A DNA stretch of 64,000 nucleotides from Streptomyces roseoviridis (GTDB lineage Bacteria > Actinomycetota > Actinomycetes > Streptomycetales > Streptomycetaceae), in contig NZ_BAAAWU010000001.1 in NCBI RefSeq assembly GCF_039535235.1, positions 3,286,001 to 3,350,000 on the forward strand. Direction: 5' to 3'. This document shows, piece by piece, positions 53,757 to 62,211 of the stretch. Below the pieces are notes generated by a model. It saw nothing but the letters and a program-made list of their open reading frames with translations, ran no database searches and was not told the DNA's origin. Made by a program: the position numbers and the translations under genes. Position 1 is the first letter of the stretch; each line of letters begins with the position of its first letter.

Positions 53757-53953
53757 CCGCCCGCCGCCTTACGGAGGACCTGGGTGAGGTGGCGTGCAGT
53801 CGCCACACTGCAGTTGCCGAGCGCGACGAGCGGGGGCCGGACGCTCGTACCGGCGAGGGTGACGGGATCGACCCCGAGGGAGGGCAGCGTGATGCCGTGA
53901 GCTGCGAGAGCGGCGCGCAGCGCGTCGATGTCGGGCCGGATGTCCTCGGCCAT
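53753..53953 (-). CDS. Small protein of WhiJ-type locus
   Basis: 66 residues from ATG 53953 (GGAAGG ~11 bases upstream); GTG 53965 is an alternative. It is acidic at the N-terminus with a hydrophobic stretch (GITLPSLGVDPVTLAG) and a C-terminus ATARHLTQVLRKAAGG. It overlaps the ATPase gene by four bases, so they are co-translated. I recall such small genes paired with RsbW-like ATPases at WhiJ loci; the function is unknown. Confidence 0.7.
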   Translation of the reverse strand: MAEDIRPDIDALRAALAAHGITLPSLGVDPVTLAGTSVRPPLVALGNCSVATARHLTQVLRKAAGG

Positions 53954-54021
53954 GCGGGGTTCCACCTTCCGTAGCGTGCTGTGACGAACCCCTCACACGC
54001 TGCCGCCCCGGCCCGTACCGT

Positions 54022-54035
54022 GGGAAGCGTTTCCC
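54022..54035. promoter_or_regulatory. Palindrome in divergent promoter of WhiJ-type locus
   Basis: GGGAA-GCGT-TTCCC, a perfect 5-base inverted repeat with a 4-base centre, ~35 bases before the GTG of the XRE regulator and between the divergent operons. It is a candidate operator for that regulator. Confidence 0.35.
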
Positions 54036-54069
54036 GCTCCACGAAGCAAGGTGCGAAAGGCGGTCGACG

Positions 54070-54921
54070 GTGGCTGCGCGCAAGGAGATCGACGGCTCGG
54101 CGAGCGTCCCGGAGTTCTACGGGAAGGAGCTCCGCTTCAAGAGGGAGGAGGCGGGCCTGACGCTGGAACGGCTGGTGGAGGACAGCTTCTACGGCGTGAC
54201 GTATCTGAGCGAGATCGAACGCGGCCAGCGCCGGATGCCGGTCGATCTGGCCCAGCACGTGGACCGGGTCCTGAAGACGGACGGCTTCTTCGCACGGCGC
54301 TGCGAGGACGTGCGGAAGGCGAAACAGGGTGCGCATGCGGCGTACTTCGCGGCGATCGCGGAGGCGGAGAAGCGGGCGTTGGTGATCGAGCGGTGGAGCA
54401 ACGCGCTGATCCCGGGCCTGCTCCAGACCCCCGCGTACGCCAGGGCCGTTATCCGCTCGACGGAACCGCTCGACACGCCGGAAGAGGTCGAGGCGAGGAT
54501 CGACGCGCGAATGAAGCGGACGAAGCTCTTCGACGACCCGAAGAAGCCGGAGTATTGGGTCATCCTGCACGAGTCGCTGGTGCGCAATGCCACCATTCCG
54601 CCTGTGGATATGGGTGAGCAGCTCGACCACATCGCCGGCTTGGTCCGGCAGGGCCGAATCTTTCTGCAGATCCTTCCTTGGAACGCACCGACACAACCCT
54701 TTGTGGAGTTGTCGATGATGTTCATGGAGTTCGAGGACGAGCCACCACTGATGTACACGGAGGGCCCGTATCACGGTCAAACCATCGACGATCCGAGCCT
54801 CGTGAAGCAGTACCGCAAGGCATACGATCGCCTCAGGGCCGCCGCCTTGTCGCCGGAGGCGTCCCTCGCTCTGATCGAACAAGCAGCTGAGGACTACCGA
54901 CATGGCCAGCAACGCCCTTGA
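54070..54921 (+). CDS. WhiJ/Scr1-like XRE regulator with DUF5753
   Basis: 283 residues from GTG 54070. The N-terminal ~65 residues are an XRE helix-turn-helix (ELRFKREEAGLTLERLVEDSFYGVTYLSEIERGQRR). The rest is the DUF5753 domain (ALIPGLLQTPAYARAVI, VEARIDARMKR, LHESLVRN, HGQTIDDPSLVKQYR). Such proteins partner with DUF397 proteins in developmental regulators (WhiJ) and are also described as toxin-antitoxin-like (Scr1/Scr2). The second half is less GC-rich than its neighbours. It overlaps the DUF397 gene by 20 bases. Confidence 0.92.
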   Translation: MAARKEIDGSASVPEFYGKELRFKREEAGLTLERLVEDSFYGVTYLSEIERGQRRMPVDLAQHVDRVLKTDGFFARRCEDVRKAKQGAHAAYFAAIAEAEKRALVIERWSNALIPGLLQTPAYARAVIRSTEPLDTPEEVEARIDARMKRTKLFDDPKKPEYWVILHESLVRNATIPPVDMGEQLDHIAGLVRQGRIFLQILPWNAPTQPFVELSMMFMEFEDEPPLMYTEGPYHGQTIDDPSLVKQYRKAYDRLRAAALSPEASLALIEQAAEDYRHGQQRP

Positions 54922-55111
54922 TCTCACCGCTGCCGTCTGGCGCAAGAGCAGCTACAGCAACGGCAGCGGCGGCGAGTGCGTCGAAGTCGCCTCGGACATC
55001 CCCGGCCTCGTCCCGGTCCGGGACTCCAAGCGCCCCGACGGCCCCGTCCTCCTCCTCGCCGCCACCGCCTGGGCGCCCTTCGTCGCATCGGTCAAGACGA
55101 CTTGCGCATGA
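54902..55111 (+). CDS. DUF397 domain protein
   Basis: 69 residues from ATG 54902, overlapping the XRE gene by 20 bases. The DUF397 pattern is complete: AVWRKSSYSNGSGGECVEVA, VPVRDSKRPDGPVL and a final W.PFV. It is the usual partner of the upstream regulator (Scr2-type); the molecular role is not settled. Its 3' end overlaps the convergent oxidoreductase gene by 20 bases. Confidence 0.95.
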   Translation: MASNALDLTAAVWRKSSYSNGSGGECVEVASDIPGLVPVRDSKRPDGPVLLLAATAWAPFVASVKTTCA

Positions 55112-55970
55112 GCTCCACCAGGCTGGAGAAGCTGTCCCCGTCCCGCCCCGCGTCCATGCCGCGCTGGAAGAGGGCGGTGACGGCGGCGGGGAGGGTGGTG
55201 TCGACGCCCGCGTCGGCGATGGTGTGCAGGACGTGGTCGACGCTGGCCGCTCCCATGGCCAGGCGGTCGACGTCGCCGACATGGTGGCCCGCGTCGATGC
55301 GGTCGGCGTAGAAGGCGAAGAAGCCCGGCAGGGAGTTCGCGGTCTCGGTGGCGTGCGGGAGGATGTCGGCCGCCGTGAGGCCGTTGGCCTGGGCGAGGGC
55401 GATGGCCTGCCAGTAGCTGAGCATGGACGTCCAGAACATGACCATGCCGAGCTGGTAGAAGAGCGCGGCGAGGCCGGGGTCCTCGCCCCGGTGGTCGACG
55501 CGGCCGGTGACGACTTCGAGCAGGGGCCGGTGGGCGTCGAAGGCGGCGCGCGGGCCGCTGTAGAAGGTGGAGGACTCGGGCTTGCCGATGCCGGACGGCG
55601 GGACGGTGATGCCGCCGGTGAGGTGGACGGCGCCGTGGTCGGCGGCCCAGCCGGCGGCGGCGCGGGCGCGTTCGGGGGTGTCGGAGCTGAGGTTGACGAG
55701 GACGCGGCCGCGCAGTGCGTCGGCGGCGGGTTCGAGCAGGGCGTACATGGCCGTGTAGTCGGTGAGGCTGAGGAAGACGACCTCGTTGGCGGAGAGGGCG
55801 GCGTCGACGCTCGGCGCGAGGACGGCGCCGCGGGCGACGAGGTCGTCGGCTCGGGACGGGGTGCGGTTCCAGAGGGTGACGGCGTGGCCGCGGTCCAGGA
55901 AGGCCGCGGCCATGGCCTGGCCCATGGGGCCGAGCCCGATGACGGTGACCGACTGGCTGTTGGTGCTCAT
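55092..55970 (-). CDS. Imine reductase-like NAD(P)-dependent oxidoreductase
   Basis: 292 residues from ATG 55970 (GGAGG site). The Rossmann motif GLGPMG is at 12-17, followed by NRTPSRA (NADPH-type Arg). The block GGITVPPSGIGKPESSTFYSG matches the imine reductase/6-phosphogluconate dehydrogenase-like family, as does the length. It probably reduces a C=N or related bond. It is divergent from a TetR-type repressor with repeated operators between, so it is likely induced by a small molecule. Confidence 0.9.
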   Translation of the reverse strand: MSTNSQSVTVIGLGPMGQAMAAAFLDRGHAVTLWNRTPSRADDLVARGAVLAPSVDAALSANEVVFLSLTDYTAMYALLEPAADALRGRVLVNLSSDTPERARAAAGWAADHGAVHLTGGITVPPSGIGKPESSTFYSGPRAAFDAHRPLLEVVTGRVDHRGEDPGLAALFYQLGMVMFWTSMLSYWQAIALAQANGLTAADILPHATETANSLPGFFAFYADRIDAGHHVGDVDRLAMGAASVDHVLHTIADAGVDTTLPAAVTALFQRGMDAGRDGDSFSSLVELMRKSS

Positions 55971-55990
55971 GGGGATACCTCCACCTGTCG

Positions 55991-56053
55991 CTAAAACGAA
56001 CGCTCTACTCAGAACGCGTCCGTACCGTAGCACGTTCTAAAACGAACGCTCTA
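55991..56053. promoter_or_regulatory. Duplicated operator between IRED and TetR genes
   Basis: The 17-base sequence CTAAAACGAACGCTCTA occurs twice (55991-56007 and 56037-56053), 46 bases apart. Between them lies an inverted AGAACG / CGTTCT pair. This is the expected pattern of a TetR-family operator controlling both divergent genes. Confidence 0.75.
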
Positions 56054-56078
56054 ATAAGTGGCGTTGTAGAGTGACCGC

Positions 56079-56663
56079 ATGCAGACCAGCACCCGGGACC
56101 GGATCATCGTCACCGCCGCACGTCTCCTGCAGCGGCAGGGCTACGTCGGCACGGGAATCAAGCAGATCGCGCAGGAGGCGCAGGCCACTCTGGGGTCCGT
56201 CTACCACTTCTTCCCGGGCGGCAAGGAGGCCGTCGCCGTGGCCGCGATCGGGCACGGCACGCGGGAGTTCGCGACGCTGCTCCAGGAGTCCCTGGACCAC
56301 GAGGAAGACGCGGCGATGGCCGTGGAAGCCTGCGCCGGCAGACTGGCGACGGAGCTGAGCGCGTCGGGCTGGACCGACGGCTGCCCGGTCACGGCGGCGG
56401 CCCTGGAGACGCTCGGTACGGACTCGGAGATCCAGCGGGCCTGCGCGGACGCCCTGCGCGACTGGGAGCAACTGGTCCACGACAAGCTCCTGCGGTGCGG
56501 TTTCTCCGCCGCCGACGCCCGGGAGCTGGCGAGCACCGTCATCAGCACCCTGGAGGGAGCGGAGGTGACGGCCCAGGTGATGCGCAGCGAGGAACCACTG
56601 CGGACGGCGGGCCGCCAGCTGGCCCGCCTGGTGCGCTCGTACGGGGGCGCGCAGCCGCAGTGA
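56079..56663 (+). CDS. TetR-family regulator (LmrA/YxaF-like)
   Basis: 194 residues from ATG 56079. The TetR helix-turn-helix is at ~5-50 (RIIVTAARLLQRQGYVGTGIKQIAQEAQATLGSVYHFF). The C-terminus has LATELSASGWTDGCPVTAAALE, typical of the LmrA/YxaF C-terminal type. It likely represses itself and the divergent imine reductase-like gene through the duplicated operator. The inducing ligand is unknown. Confidence 0.92.
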   Translation: MQTSTRDRIIVTAARLLQRQGYVGTGIKQIAQEAQATLGSVYHFFPGGKEAVAVAAIGHGTREFATLLQESLDHEEDAAMAVEACAGRLATELSASGWTDGCPVTAAALETLGTDSEIQRACADALRDWEQLVHDKLLRCGFSAADARELASTVISTLEGAEVTAQVMRSEEPLRTAGRQLARLVRSYGGAQPQ

Positions 56664-56685
56664 GCCGTGCGCATAGGGTCTCGGC

Positions 56686-57117
56686 ATGTCACTGAGCCGC
56701 ATAGCCCTCTCGTCCGGCCGTTCGATCGAGCTCACCGAGCTGCGGATGTCCTCCACCTACGGCGGGATGCTGGAGGGCTACCCGTGCGCGCGCGTCAACG
56801 ACATGAAGGTCCGGGGCCTGCGGCGGCAGGCCGCAGACGCCTTTCCCGCCGCGCCGGTCCACCTGATCCCGCCCGTCCGCACGTACCCGGACACGACCGC
56901 CGGCCCCTTCGGCCCCGTCGAGGTGCTCCCCTCCGTGGCCTGCATCGGCACCTTCCGCTCCGCAGCCGTCGCCCCCGCACTCGACCCGGTGCTGCACGGC
57001 TCGGCCCTCACCGTGGTCTGGTTCCAGCCCCACGTGGACGTCCCCTCGGGCGAGGACGCCGACCCCGGGCTTCTCGGCATCCCCTGGGAGGACCTGGCCC
57101 GGGACTACGAGCTCTAG
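56686..57117 (+). CDS. Conserved hypothetical protein
   Basis: 143 residues from ATG 56686, ~25 bases after the TetR gene and possibly in its transcript. The sequence is soluble, with blocks YGGMLEGYPCARVND, VHLIPPVRTYP and LTVVWFQPHVDVPS, and an acidic C-terminus PWEDLARDYEL. There is no catalytic motif or signal. It has the look of a conserved streptomycete protein, but I do not recognise its family. It converges on the ABC operon. Confidence 0.7.
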   Translation: MSLSRIALSSGRSIELTELRMSSTYGGMLEGYPCARVNDMKVRGLRRQAADAFPAAPVHLIPPVRTYPDTTAGPFGPVEVLPSVACIGTFRSAAVAPALDPVLHGSALTVVWFQPHVDVPSGEDADPGLLGIPWEDLARDYEL

Positions 57118-57153
57118 CGCCGGCCCGGCCGTGCCGGACGCCGCTTCGGAAGC

Positions 57154-58089
57154 TCAGCCGAGGTCACGGAGGGCGAAGCGGACGTAGGCCGCGGCCAGTA
57201 CCGGGAGCAGATACACCGCCAGGGCGAGGAACGCCTGGGTGCCGGTCGTTCCCTGGTGCATCGCCACGCACGCCGCCTGGCCGAGGCACTCCGTGCGGTC
57301 GATGTCCATCAGGAGACGCTCGTTGAGGACGGCGAAGGTGATGCCGGAGAGGTGGTACTCGGTCAGCGAGGGGAGGTAGTCCTGAAGGAGGCGGTCGGCT
57401 GCCACCAGGTAGGCCAGGGTGATGCCCAGGGCCGTCACCGTTCCCCGGGTCAGCATGCCGAGGCCGTATCCGAGCAGTCCCACCAGGCCGACGAGGAGCG
57501 CCCCGCGCAGGGTGAGCAGGGTCAGGACCTGCCAGAAGGTCGCGTCGATGCCGTCGAGGCTGCCGCGCCGATGACCGGTCCAGGCCAGCAGGGGCACCAG
57601 GGCGCAGGCGGTGAGAAGGGCGGTCAGCGCACCGCCGGCCGCCACCAGGAGGCCCCGTACCGCGAAGAGGCGCGCGCGACGGGGTTCGGCGCCAGCGAGC
57701 GTGAGCAGGACGCGGGAGGACCAGTCGGCCCCGCCGCTGCGGATGCCGAGGAGGAGGGCGGCGACGGCCAGGCCCGAGAGGACCGTTCTGAGGTCGACGA
57801 ACACGGCTTTGGTGAACAGGTAGCGCGGGTCGTCGAAGAAGGTCGCCACCGGGGGAACCTGACCGGTGGGGATGCCGCGGGCGGCCGCGTCGCTCAGGTA
57901 CTGGCGGTGCGCGCTCTCGGCGGCCCGCCAGGCACTCGTGGTGTCGGTGTGGTGGGCGGCATAGGCAGCGGCGGCGTACAGGACGAGAACGAGCGGAAGG
58001 GCGAGCAGCGCGTACCGGACGGCCGCCGGACTCAGCAGGCGCAGCAGTTCGGCGCGGGCGAGGCGGCGGAGGGGCAGCGTCGGTGTCAT
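57154..58089 (-). CDS. ABC-2 type permease, paralogue B
   Basis: 311 residues from ATG 58089, overlapping the stop of paralogue A by one base. About six hydrophobic segments are present: one near the N-terminus (LLALPLVLVLYAAAA), and the rest after ~100. A shared block YLF.....FVDLRT...GLAVAALLLGI..GGADWSSRVLLTLAGAEPRRARLFA also occurs in paralogue A, so the two genes are a tandem duplication. It forms the membrane part of an ABC exporter with the ATPase at 59023. The substrate is unknown. Confidence 0.85.
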   Translation of the reverse strand: MTPTLPLRRLARAELLRLLSPAAVRYALLALPLVLVLYAAAAYAAHHTDTTSAWRAAESAHRQYLSDAAARGIPTGQVPPVATFFDDPRYLFTKAVFVDLRTVLSGLAVAALLLGIRSGGADWSSRVLLTLAGAEPRRARLFAVRGLLVAAGGALTALLTACALVPLLAWTGHRRGSLDGIDATFWQVLTLLTLRGALLVGLVGLLGYGLGMLTRGTVTALGITLAYLVAADRLLQDYLPSLTEYHLSGITFAVLNERLLMDIDRTECLGQAACVAMHQGTTGTQAFLALAVYLLPVLAAAYVRFALRDLG

Positions 58090-59033
58090 CAGCCCAGATC
58101 CGTTCGAGTGGAGCGCCAGAAGGCCAGAACGAGCACCGGAAGCACGTAGAGCACGACGCCGACGAGTCCGTCGGCGATGGTCAGGTCCACGTGCGCCGCC
58201 TCGCAGCCGGGCCCCGCGATGCAGTCCGACGCGATCATCGGGATGACGGGCTTCTCGTTGAGCACGGCGAAGGTGAGGCCGGCCATGTCGTACTCGGAGA
58301 GCCGGGGGCCGCGCCCGCCGAAGATCTGTCCCGCCGAGGCCAGATAGAGGAAGACGATCCCGAGAGCGGTGGCGGAACGGCGGGTCAGCATGGCCAGTCC
58401 GTAACCCAGCAGGCCGAGCAGCCCGCAGAGCAGCACGCCCCGCAGGTAGAGGCTTCCGAACGCGGCCCAATAGCTCCCGTCCAGCCCCGCCGTGCTGCCG
58501 CGGAGCCACGCCGCGAGGAGCAGGACCGGGACCAGTACGGCACCCGCGGTGGCCGCCGTCCCCATGGAGATTCCGGCGACGAGCAGGGCACGGGCCGCGA
58601 ACAGCCGGCTTCGGCGGGGTTCGGCCGTCGCCAGGGTGAGCATGACGCGGGAGCCCCAGTCGGCGCCGCCCGCGACGATGCCGAAGAGTACGGCGGCGGC
58701 CGCCAGCGCGGTGAAGGCGGTGCGCAGGTCGGCGAAGGACATGGTGCTCATGAGGTAGCGCGGCTCGTCGTAGAAGAGCCGGGGGCCGACCCCCTCGTTC
58801 ATCGGCAGGCCGTAGCGCACGGCGTCCGCCCGGACCTGGGCGAACCGGGCCTCCGCTGCCCTCCAGGCGGCGGCGGTGTCGGTGGAGTGCAGAGCGAGCT
58901 TGGACAGACCGAAGAGGAGGGTGACGGCCGACGTCACCAGGGCGGCCAGCCGAACGGCTCGGGGCGCGAACAACCGTCGCAGATCCGCCCTCAGGAGGCG
59001 GCGCCAGGTCTGCCCTCGGGAGTCACTCGGCAT
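58089..59033 (-). CDS. ABC-2 type permease, paralogue A
   Basis: 314 residues from ATG 59033, overlapping the end of the ATPase gene by 11 bases. It has the same block pattern as paralogue B: ADLRTAFTALAAAAVLFGIVAGGADWGSRVMLTLATAEPRRSRLFA, about six membrane segments and the C-terminal AFWRSTRTDLG. The two permeases probably form a heterodimer. The strong overlap and the divergence of the loops suggest an old duplication kept for this purpose. Confidence 0.85.
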   Translation of the reverse strand: MPSDSRGQTWRRLLRADLRRLFAPRAVRLAALVTSAVTLLFGLSKLALHSTDTAAAWRAAEARFAQVRADAVRYGLPMNEGVGPRLFYDEPRYLMSTMSFADLRTAFTALAAAAVLFGIVAGGADWGSRVMLTLATAEPRRSRLFAARALLVAGISMGTAATAGAVLVPVLLLAAWLRGSTAGLDGSYWAAFGSLYLRGVLLCGLLGLLGYGLAMLTRRSATALGIVFLYLASAGQIFGGRGPRLSEYDMAGLTFAVLNEKPVIPMIASDCIAGPGCEAAHVDLTIADGLVGVVLYVLPVLVLAFWRSTRTDLG

Positions 59034-60039
59034 CGTGGGGACCGTCCCGTTCGGCGTCCGCCGCGCGGATCGCCCGGATGTAGGCGTCCTCGAGCGAGGC
59101 GGACCGGCGGTGGACCTCCTCGGGGTAGATGTCGTGCTCGGCGAGGATCCGCAGGACGGCGGGGACGCCCTCGCCCGTGGCCGCGCGCAGTTCCGTCGGG
59201 TCCGAGGCGCCGTCGGCGGCGGCGACCGGTATCCCCCGTCGGGCCAGTACGGCGCGGGCGGTGTCGCGCAGGGACTCCGGCCCGGGCAGTCGCAGGACGA
59301 CGTGGTCGGTGGTTCCCTCGACCAGCCGGGACAACCGGCCCTCGCTGATCACGCGTCCGTGGCGGACGATGGTGACGTGGTCGCTGACGAGTTCCACCTC
59401 GGCCAGGATGTGCGAGGAGACGAGGATCGTCATGCCCCGGTCGTCGCGCAGGTGCGTGAGCAGGGGGCGCAGGTCGCGGATCGCCTCGGGGTCGAGGCCG
59501 TTCATCGGCTCGTCCAGGACCAGCAGGTCGGGAGAGGGAAGCAGCGCGGCGGCGATGCCGAGGCGCTGCTTCATGCCGAGTGAGTAGCCGGAGTAGGCGC
59601 GTCGGGCGTCCCGGGTGAGTCCGACGAGGTCGAGGGCCTCGGCGACGGTGCTCTCCGATGCGCCGTGCAGGGTGGCGAGGAGACGGAGGTTGCGCTCCCC
59701 CGTGAGGGAGGCCGTGAAGGCGGGCCCCTCGATGAGGGCGCCGATGCGATGCGCCACGAGGTGCTGGGCGCGGGGCAGTTCGTGGCCGAAGGCGGTGATC
59801 GTGCCCGAGTCGACGCGGACGAGTCCGAGGAGGGCCTTGAGCGCGGTGGTCTTGCCCGAGCCGTTGGGACCGAGCAGGCCGACGATGGAACGGGCGGGAA
59901 CCGACATCGAGAAGTGATCGAGCGCGGTGTGCCGTCGGCCGCGTGCGGTGCGGTAGCGCTTGACGAGCCCTTCCAGCCGCGCCGGCGGCGGCCCGTCGGG
60001 GTCGGGTGAGGCGTCGGCCCGGGCTTCGGCCGCGGTCAT
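59023..60039 (-). CDS. ABC transporter ATP-binding protein
   Basis: 338 residues from ATG 60039. Walker A GPNGSGKTT, Q-loop region IEGPAF, signature-like YSLGMKQRLGIAAAL, Walker B VLDEPMNGLDP and switch His in SSHILAEVE define an ABC-2 exporter ATPase (BcrA/CcmA-like). The C-terminal ~100 residues are a regulatory tail with VHRRSASLEDAYIR. It overlaps the upstream lipoprotein stop by four bases and the downstream permease start, so the four genes form one operon. Confidence 0.93.
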   Translation of the reverse strand: MTAAEARADASPDPDGPPPARLEGLVKRYRTARGRRHTALDHFSMSVPARSIVGLLGPNGSGKTTALKALLGLVRVDSGTITAFGHELPRAQHLVAHRIGALIEGPAFTASLTGERNLRLLATLHGASESTVAEALDLVGLTRDARRAYSGYSLGMKQRLGIAAALLPSPDLLVLDEPMNGLDPEAIRDLRPLLTHLRDDRGMTILVSSHILAEVELVSDHVTIVRHGRVISEGRLSRLVEGTTDHVVLRLPGPESLRDTARAVLARRGIPVAAADGASDPTELRAATGEGVPAVLRILAEHDIYPEEVHRRSASLEDAYIRAIRAADAERDGPHDAE

Positions 60040-60539
60040 GGGCCCACCCGGCCGGTGGCGGGCTCGGGGAAGGTGACGGCGCAGTATCCCGTGCGGTTGC
60101 CGTCCGTCCACGACTTCTCGTCGAACGGCAGCAACTGCATGCCGATCCGGGCACCGCGCGCGGTGGCCACGAGGGGTTCGAGCGTCGGGTCGCACGCCTT
60201 GGTGAGGGCTGCGACGAGGGCGTTGCGGCCGGGGAACGGTGCGTCGGCGGCTCCGGGTACGCGCACCTTGGCGAGGATCTCGAAGCGGTGCGGGGTGGCG
60301 CAGTCGACGACCCCGACGGACTCGGCGGCGGTGACCGCTCCGTCGTCGTTGGAGCACATGCCGACGGCGAGAGAGGCGTACGGCGTCGGGTGGCCCGCCG
60401 GCAGGCCCTTCATGGCGTCCGCCTGCCGGCTCGGCGGGTGCGACGCTTCGTCCGGCCCGCCGCCTTGGGTCGTGGCGCAGCCGGCGACGGAAAGGACGGC
60501 GGATGCCGCCAGGATGCGGATGAGCATGGCACGGCGCAT
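60036..60539 (-). CDS. Septum-formation-domain lipoprotein of ABC operon
   Basis: 167 residues from ATG 60539 (GGGGAG site ~9 bases upstream). The lipobox VAGC follows a short signal (LIRILAASAVLS). The mature protein has the septum-formation domain pattern: YASLAVGMCSNDD, VGVVDCATPHRFEILAKV and a final TGYCAVTFPEP, with Cys pairs likely to form disulfides. It should be anchored outside the membrane. As first gene of the ABC operon it may bind or present the exported or sensed molecule. Confidence 0.8.
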   Translation of the reverse strand: MRRAMLIRILAASAVLSVAGCATTQGGGPDEASHPPSRQADAMKGLPAGHPTPYASLAVGMCSNDDGAVTAAESVGVVDCATPHRFEILAKVRVPGAADAPFPGRNALVAALTKACDPTLEPLVATARGARIGMQLLPFDEKSWTDGNRTGYCAVTFPEPATGRVGP

Positions 60540-60621
60540 GCGCTCATCTCCCCTCGGTGGAAACGGAAGTGCCCGGGCGGGGAACACGGCGTCCCCCGCC
60601 CGACCACGGAACGGCAGCAGG

Positions 60622-60942
60622 TCAGCAGACGCGGGTCCCGTAGAACGAGTCCCAAGTGTCGCCGTCGTCACCGCCGTTGTTGTCGGCGTACCAGTCCACC
60701 ACGATGTTTCCGCCAGTGTTCGTGATCCGGCCGACGTAGTGGTTGCCCGTGCGGTGGGTGTGACCGGAGGCGTTCGAGGGCAGCTCGGCCCCCGGGTTGC
60801 CGTTGATCCGGATGGTGCTCCAGTCGCATCGGGTGTCCGCCTGAGCGGTGGTAGCGGTACCCCCCACGATGACAGCGGCGCTGGCCAGAGCGGCAGCGGC
60901 CGTGCCCGCGGCACTGATACGCCGCGTGGTGTTCCCGAACAT
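60622..60942 (-). CDS. Small secreted Cys-pair protein
   Basis: 106 residues from ATG 60942 (AAGGGGAG site). A clear Sec signal (RRISAAGTAAAALASAAVIVGG, cleavage near TAQA-DTRC) precedes a ~70-residue mature domain rich in Asn, Gly and Asp with Cys at its start and its end (RVC), so one disulfide is likely. The mature segment VVDWYADNNGGDDGDTW looks like a surface domain. I do not recognise the family. It is upstream of the lipoprotein on the same strand with ~80 bases between. Confidence 0.75.
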   Translation of the reverse strand: MFGNTTRRISAAGTAAAALASAAVIVGGTATTAQADTRCDWSTIRINGNPGAELPSNASGHTHRTGNHYVGRITNTGGNIVVDWYADNNGGDDGDTWDSFYGTRVC

Positions 60943-61447
60943 TACGATCTCCCCTTCTCGTACATATGTTCTGAACTGGTCGTGCGTGATCAACCTACGG
61001 AGACGTCGAGTGACGGATCAACAGGCGCCCTGGTAATGACCGAATACGACCACCGCCCACTACTGGACTCTCTGCTGGACTCGCTCCTTCCGTAAGTCCG
61101 GACGGTGACGCGACGAGAAAGGTGCGGCTGCGGCCCGTTCACGACCGGACAAACCACGCGAGTCCTCCGGTCAATGCCGACCCATCCCGACGCAAAAGGG
61201 GGATTCGGAAGAAGTCATCGCTTTCGAGCAGCCGGATTTGCGCCTGCCGTGGTGCGGACTGTCCGGCTGGGGAAGCGGTACGCAAACGGAGGCCACCACT
61301 CTCCGTCGTGCGGAAGCCAGTACTCCTCGTTTGCGTACTGCATGGACGCGTTTCGTGATTGGCTCGAAGTCGAAGCACCGGTGGAAAGGCGCTGGGAGGT
61401 CGGAGACAGGAGAGGGCCGCTGGGGCGGGGCCGGGCGGCGGGTCGGG
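60943..61447. other. Gene-free region, less GC-rich
   Basis: About 500 bases that are less GC-rich than the rest, especially at 61030-61370. A 19-codon frame at 61036-61095 (MTEYDHRPLLDSLLDSLLP) has no ribosome site. Other frames are short and not protein-like. The interval may be acquired or decayed DNA; I see no recognisable transposase. Confidence 0.5.
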
Positions 61448-62056
61448 CTAGTACGCGACCATGTCCACACCCGGGTGCGCGACCCAGTCCGCGAAGGTGG
61501 CGGGTCGCCCCCGGAAGCGCATGGGCACGATCAGGTCGCAGGTGGCGCGGCTGTCGAACCACATCTCGCCGCGGTGCGGGCCGGTGACCACCAGCAGGGT
61601 GTGGAAGCCGCAGCCGCCCTCCCGGATGGAGACGGCCCCCGCCGTCTTCCGCTCCTGGAGCACCCCGCACTCGGCGTCCCACACCGCCCACGCCGCCGCG
61701 TCCTCCCGCGGCGGCTCACGCTCGCCCAGCTCGTCGTCGTATGCGGCGTACGAGTCGGGGTGCGGGAACGGTTCGGCGAGGAGGTCGTAGTTGGTCTCCC
61801 GGTCCCCGCGCCACCCCCACCCCTCGGGGCCCCGCTCAAGCCGGTTGAACCTGCCCCCGGCACTCACCCGCAGCAGATGCTCCCGGTACTCCTCCGGAAA
61901 GGCGATCCCCAGTTCGGCCTCCGCCTCCCGCACCTCCCCCTCGGAAAGCGGCGGCGCGGCGGGCTCCCGGTAGGTCTCCCACGCGGCCGGCACCCCGGCC
62001 TCGTGGCGGTGGCCCTGGGAGAGCCGCCGGTACTCCGCTATCCAGTCGGTGCTCAT
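61448..62056 (-). CDS. SMI1/KNR4 (SUKH) family protein
   Basis: 202 residues from ATG 62056. The SUKH pattern is present: LSEGEVREAEAELGIAFPEEYREHLLRVSAGGRF near the N-terminus, then GEMWFDSRATCDLIVPM and FADWVAHPG at the C-terminus. SUKH proteins often serve as immunity proteins to contact-dependent or polymorphic toxins. No toxin gene is adjacent. It is cytosolic. Confidence 0.88.
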   Translation of the reverse strand: MSTDWIAEYRRLSQGHRHEAGVPAAWETYREPAAPPLSEGEVREAEAELGIAFPEEYREHLLRVSAGGRFNRLERGPEGWGWRGDRETNYDLLAEPFPHPDSYAAYDDELGEREPPREDAAAWAVWDAECGVLQERKTAGAVSIREGGCGFHTLLVVTGPHRGEMWFDSRATCDLIVPMRFRGRPATFADWVAHPGVDMVAY

Positions 62057-62211
62057 CCGGGCGATCGTAGCCAGGCCGTCCGCCCTGCGAGTCCCTGAGC
62101 GCGGCGAGCGTCCTCGCCGACCCAGGTCCCCTCACGACGGCGCGCGAGTCCGGGGCGGGCCCCGCCGTACGCTTCCGTCTGCCGGTGGTCGGCAGACGGG
62201 GAGGGCGACCC

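Noticed and set aside
61036..61095. 19-codon frame MTEYDHRPLLDSLLDSLLP
   Set aside because: No ribosome site or partner gene; too short to support.
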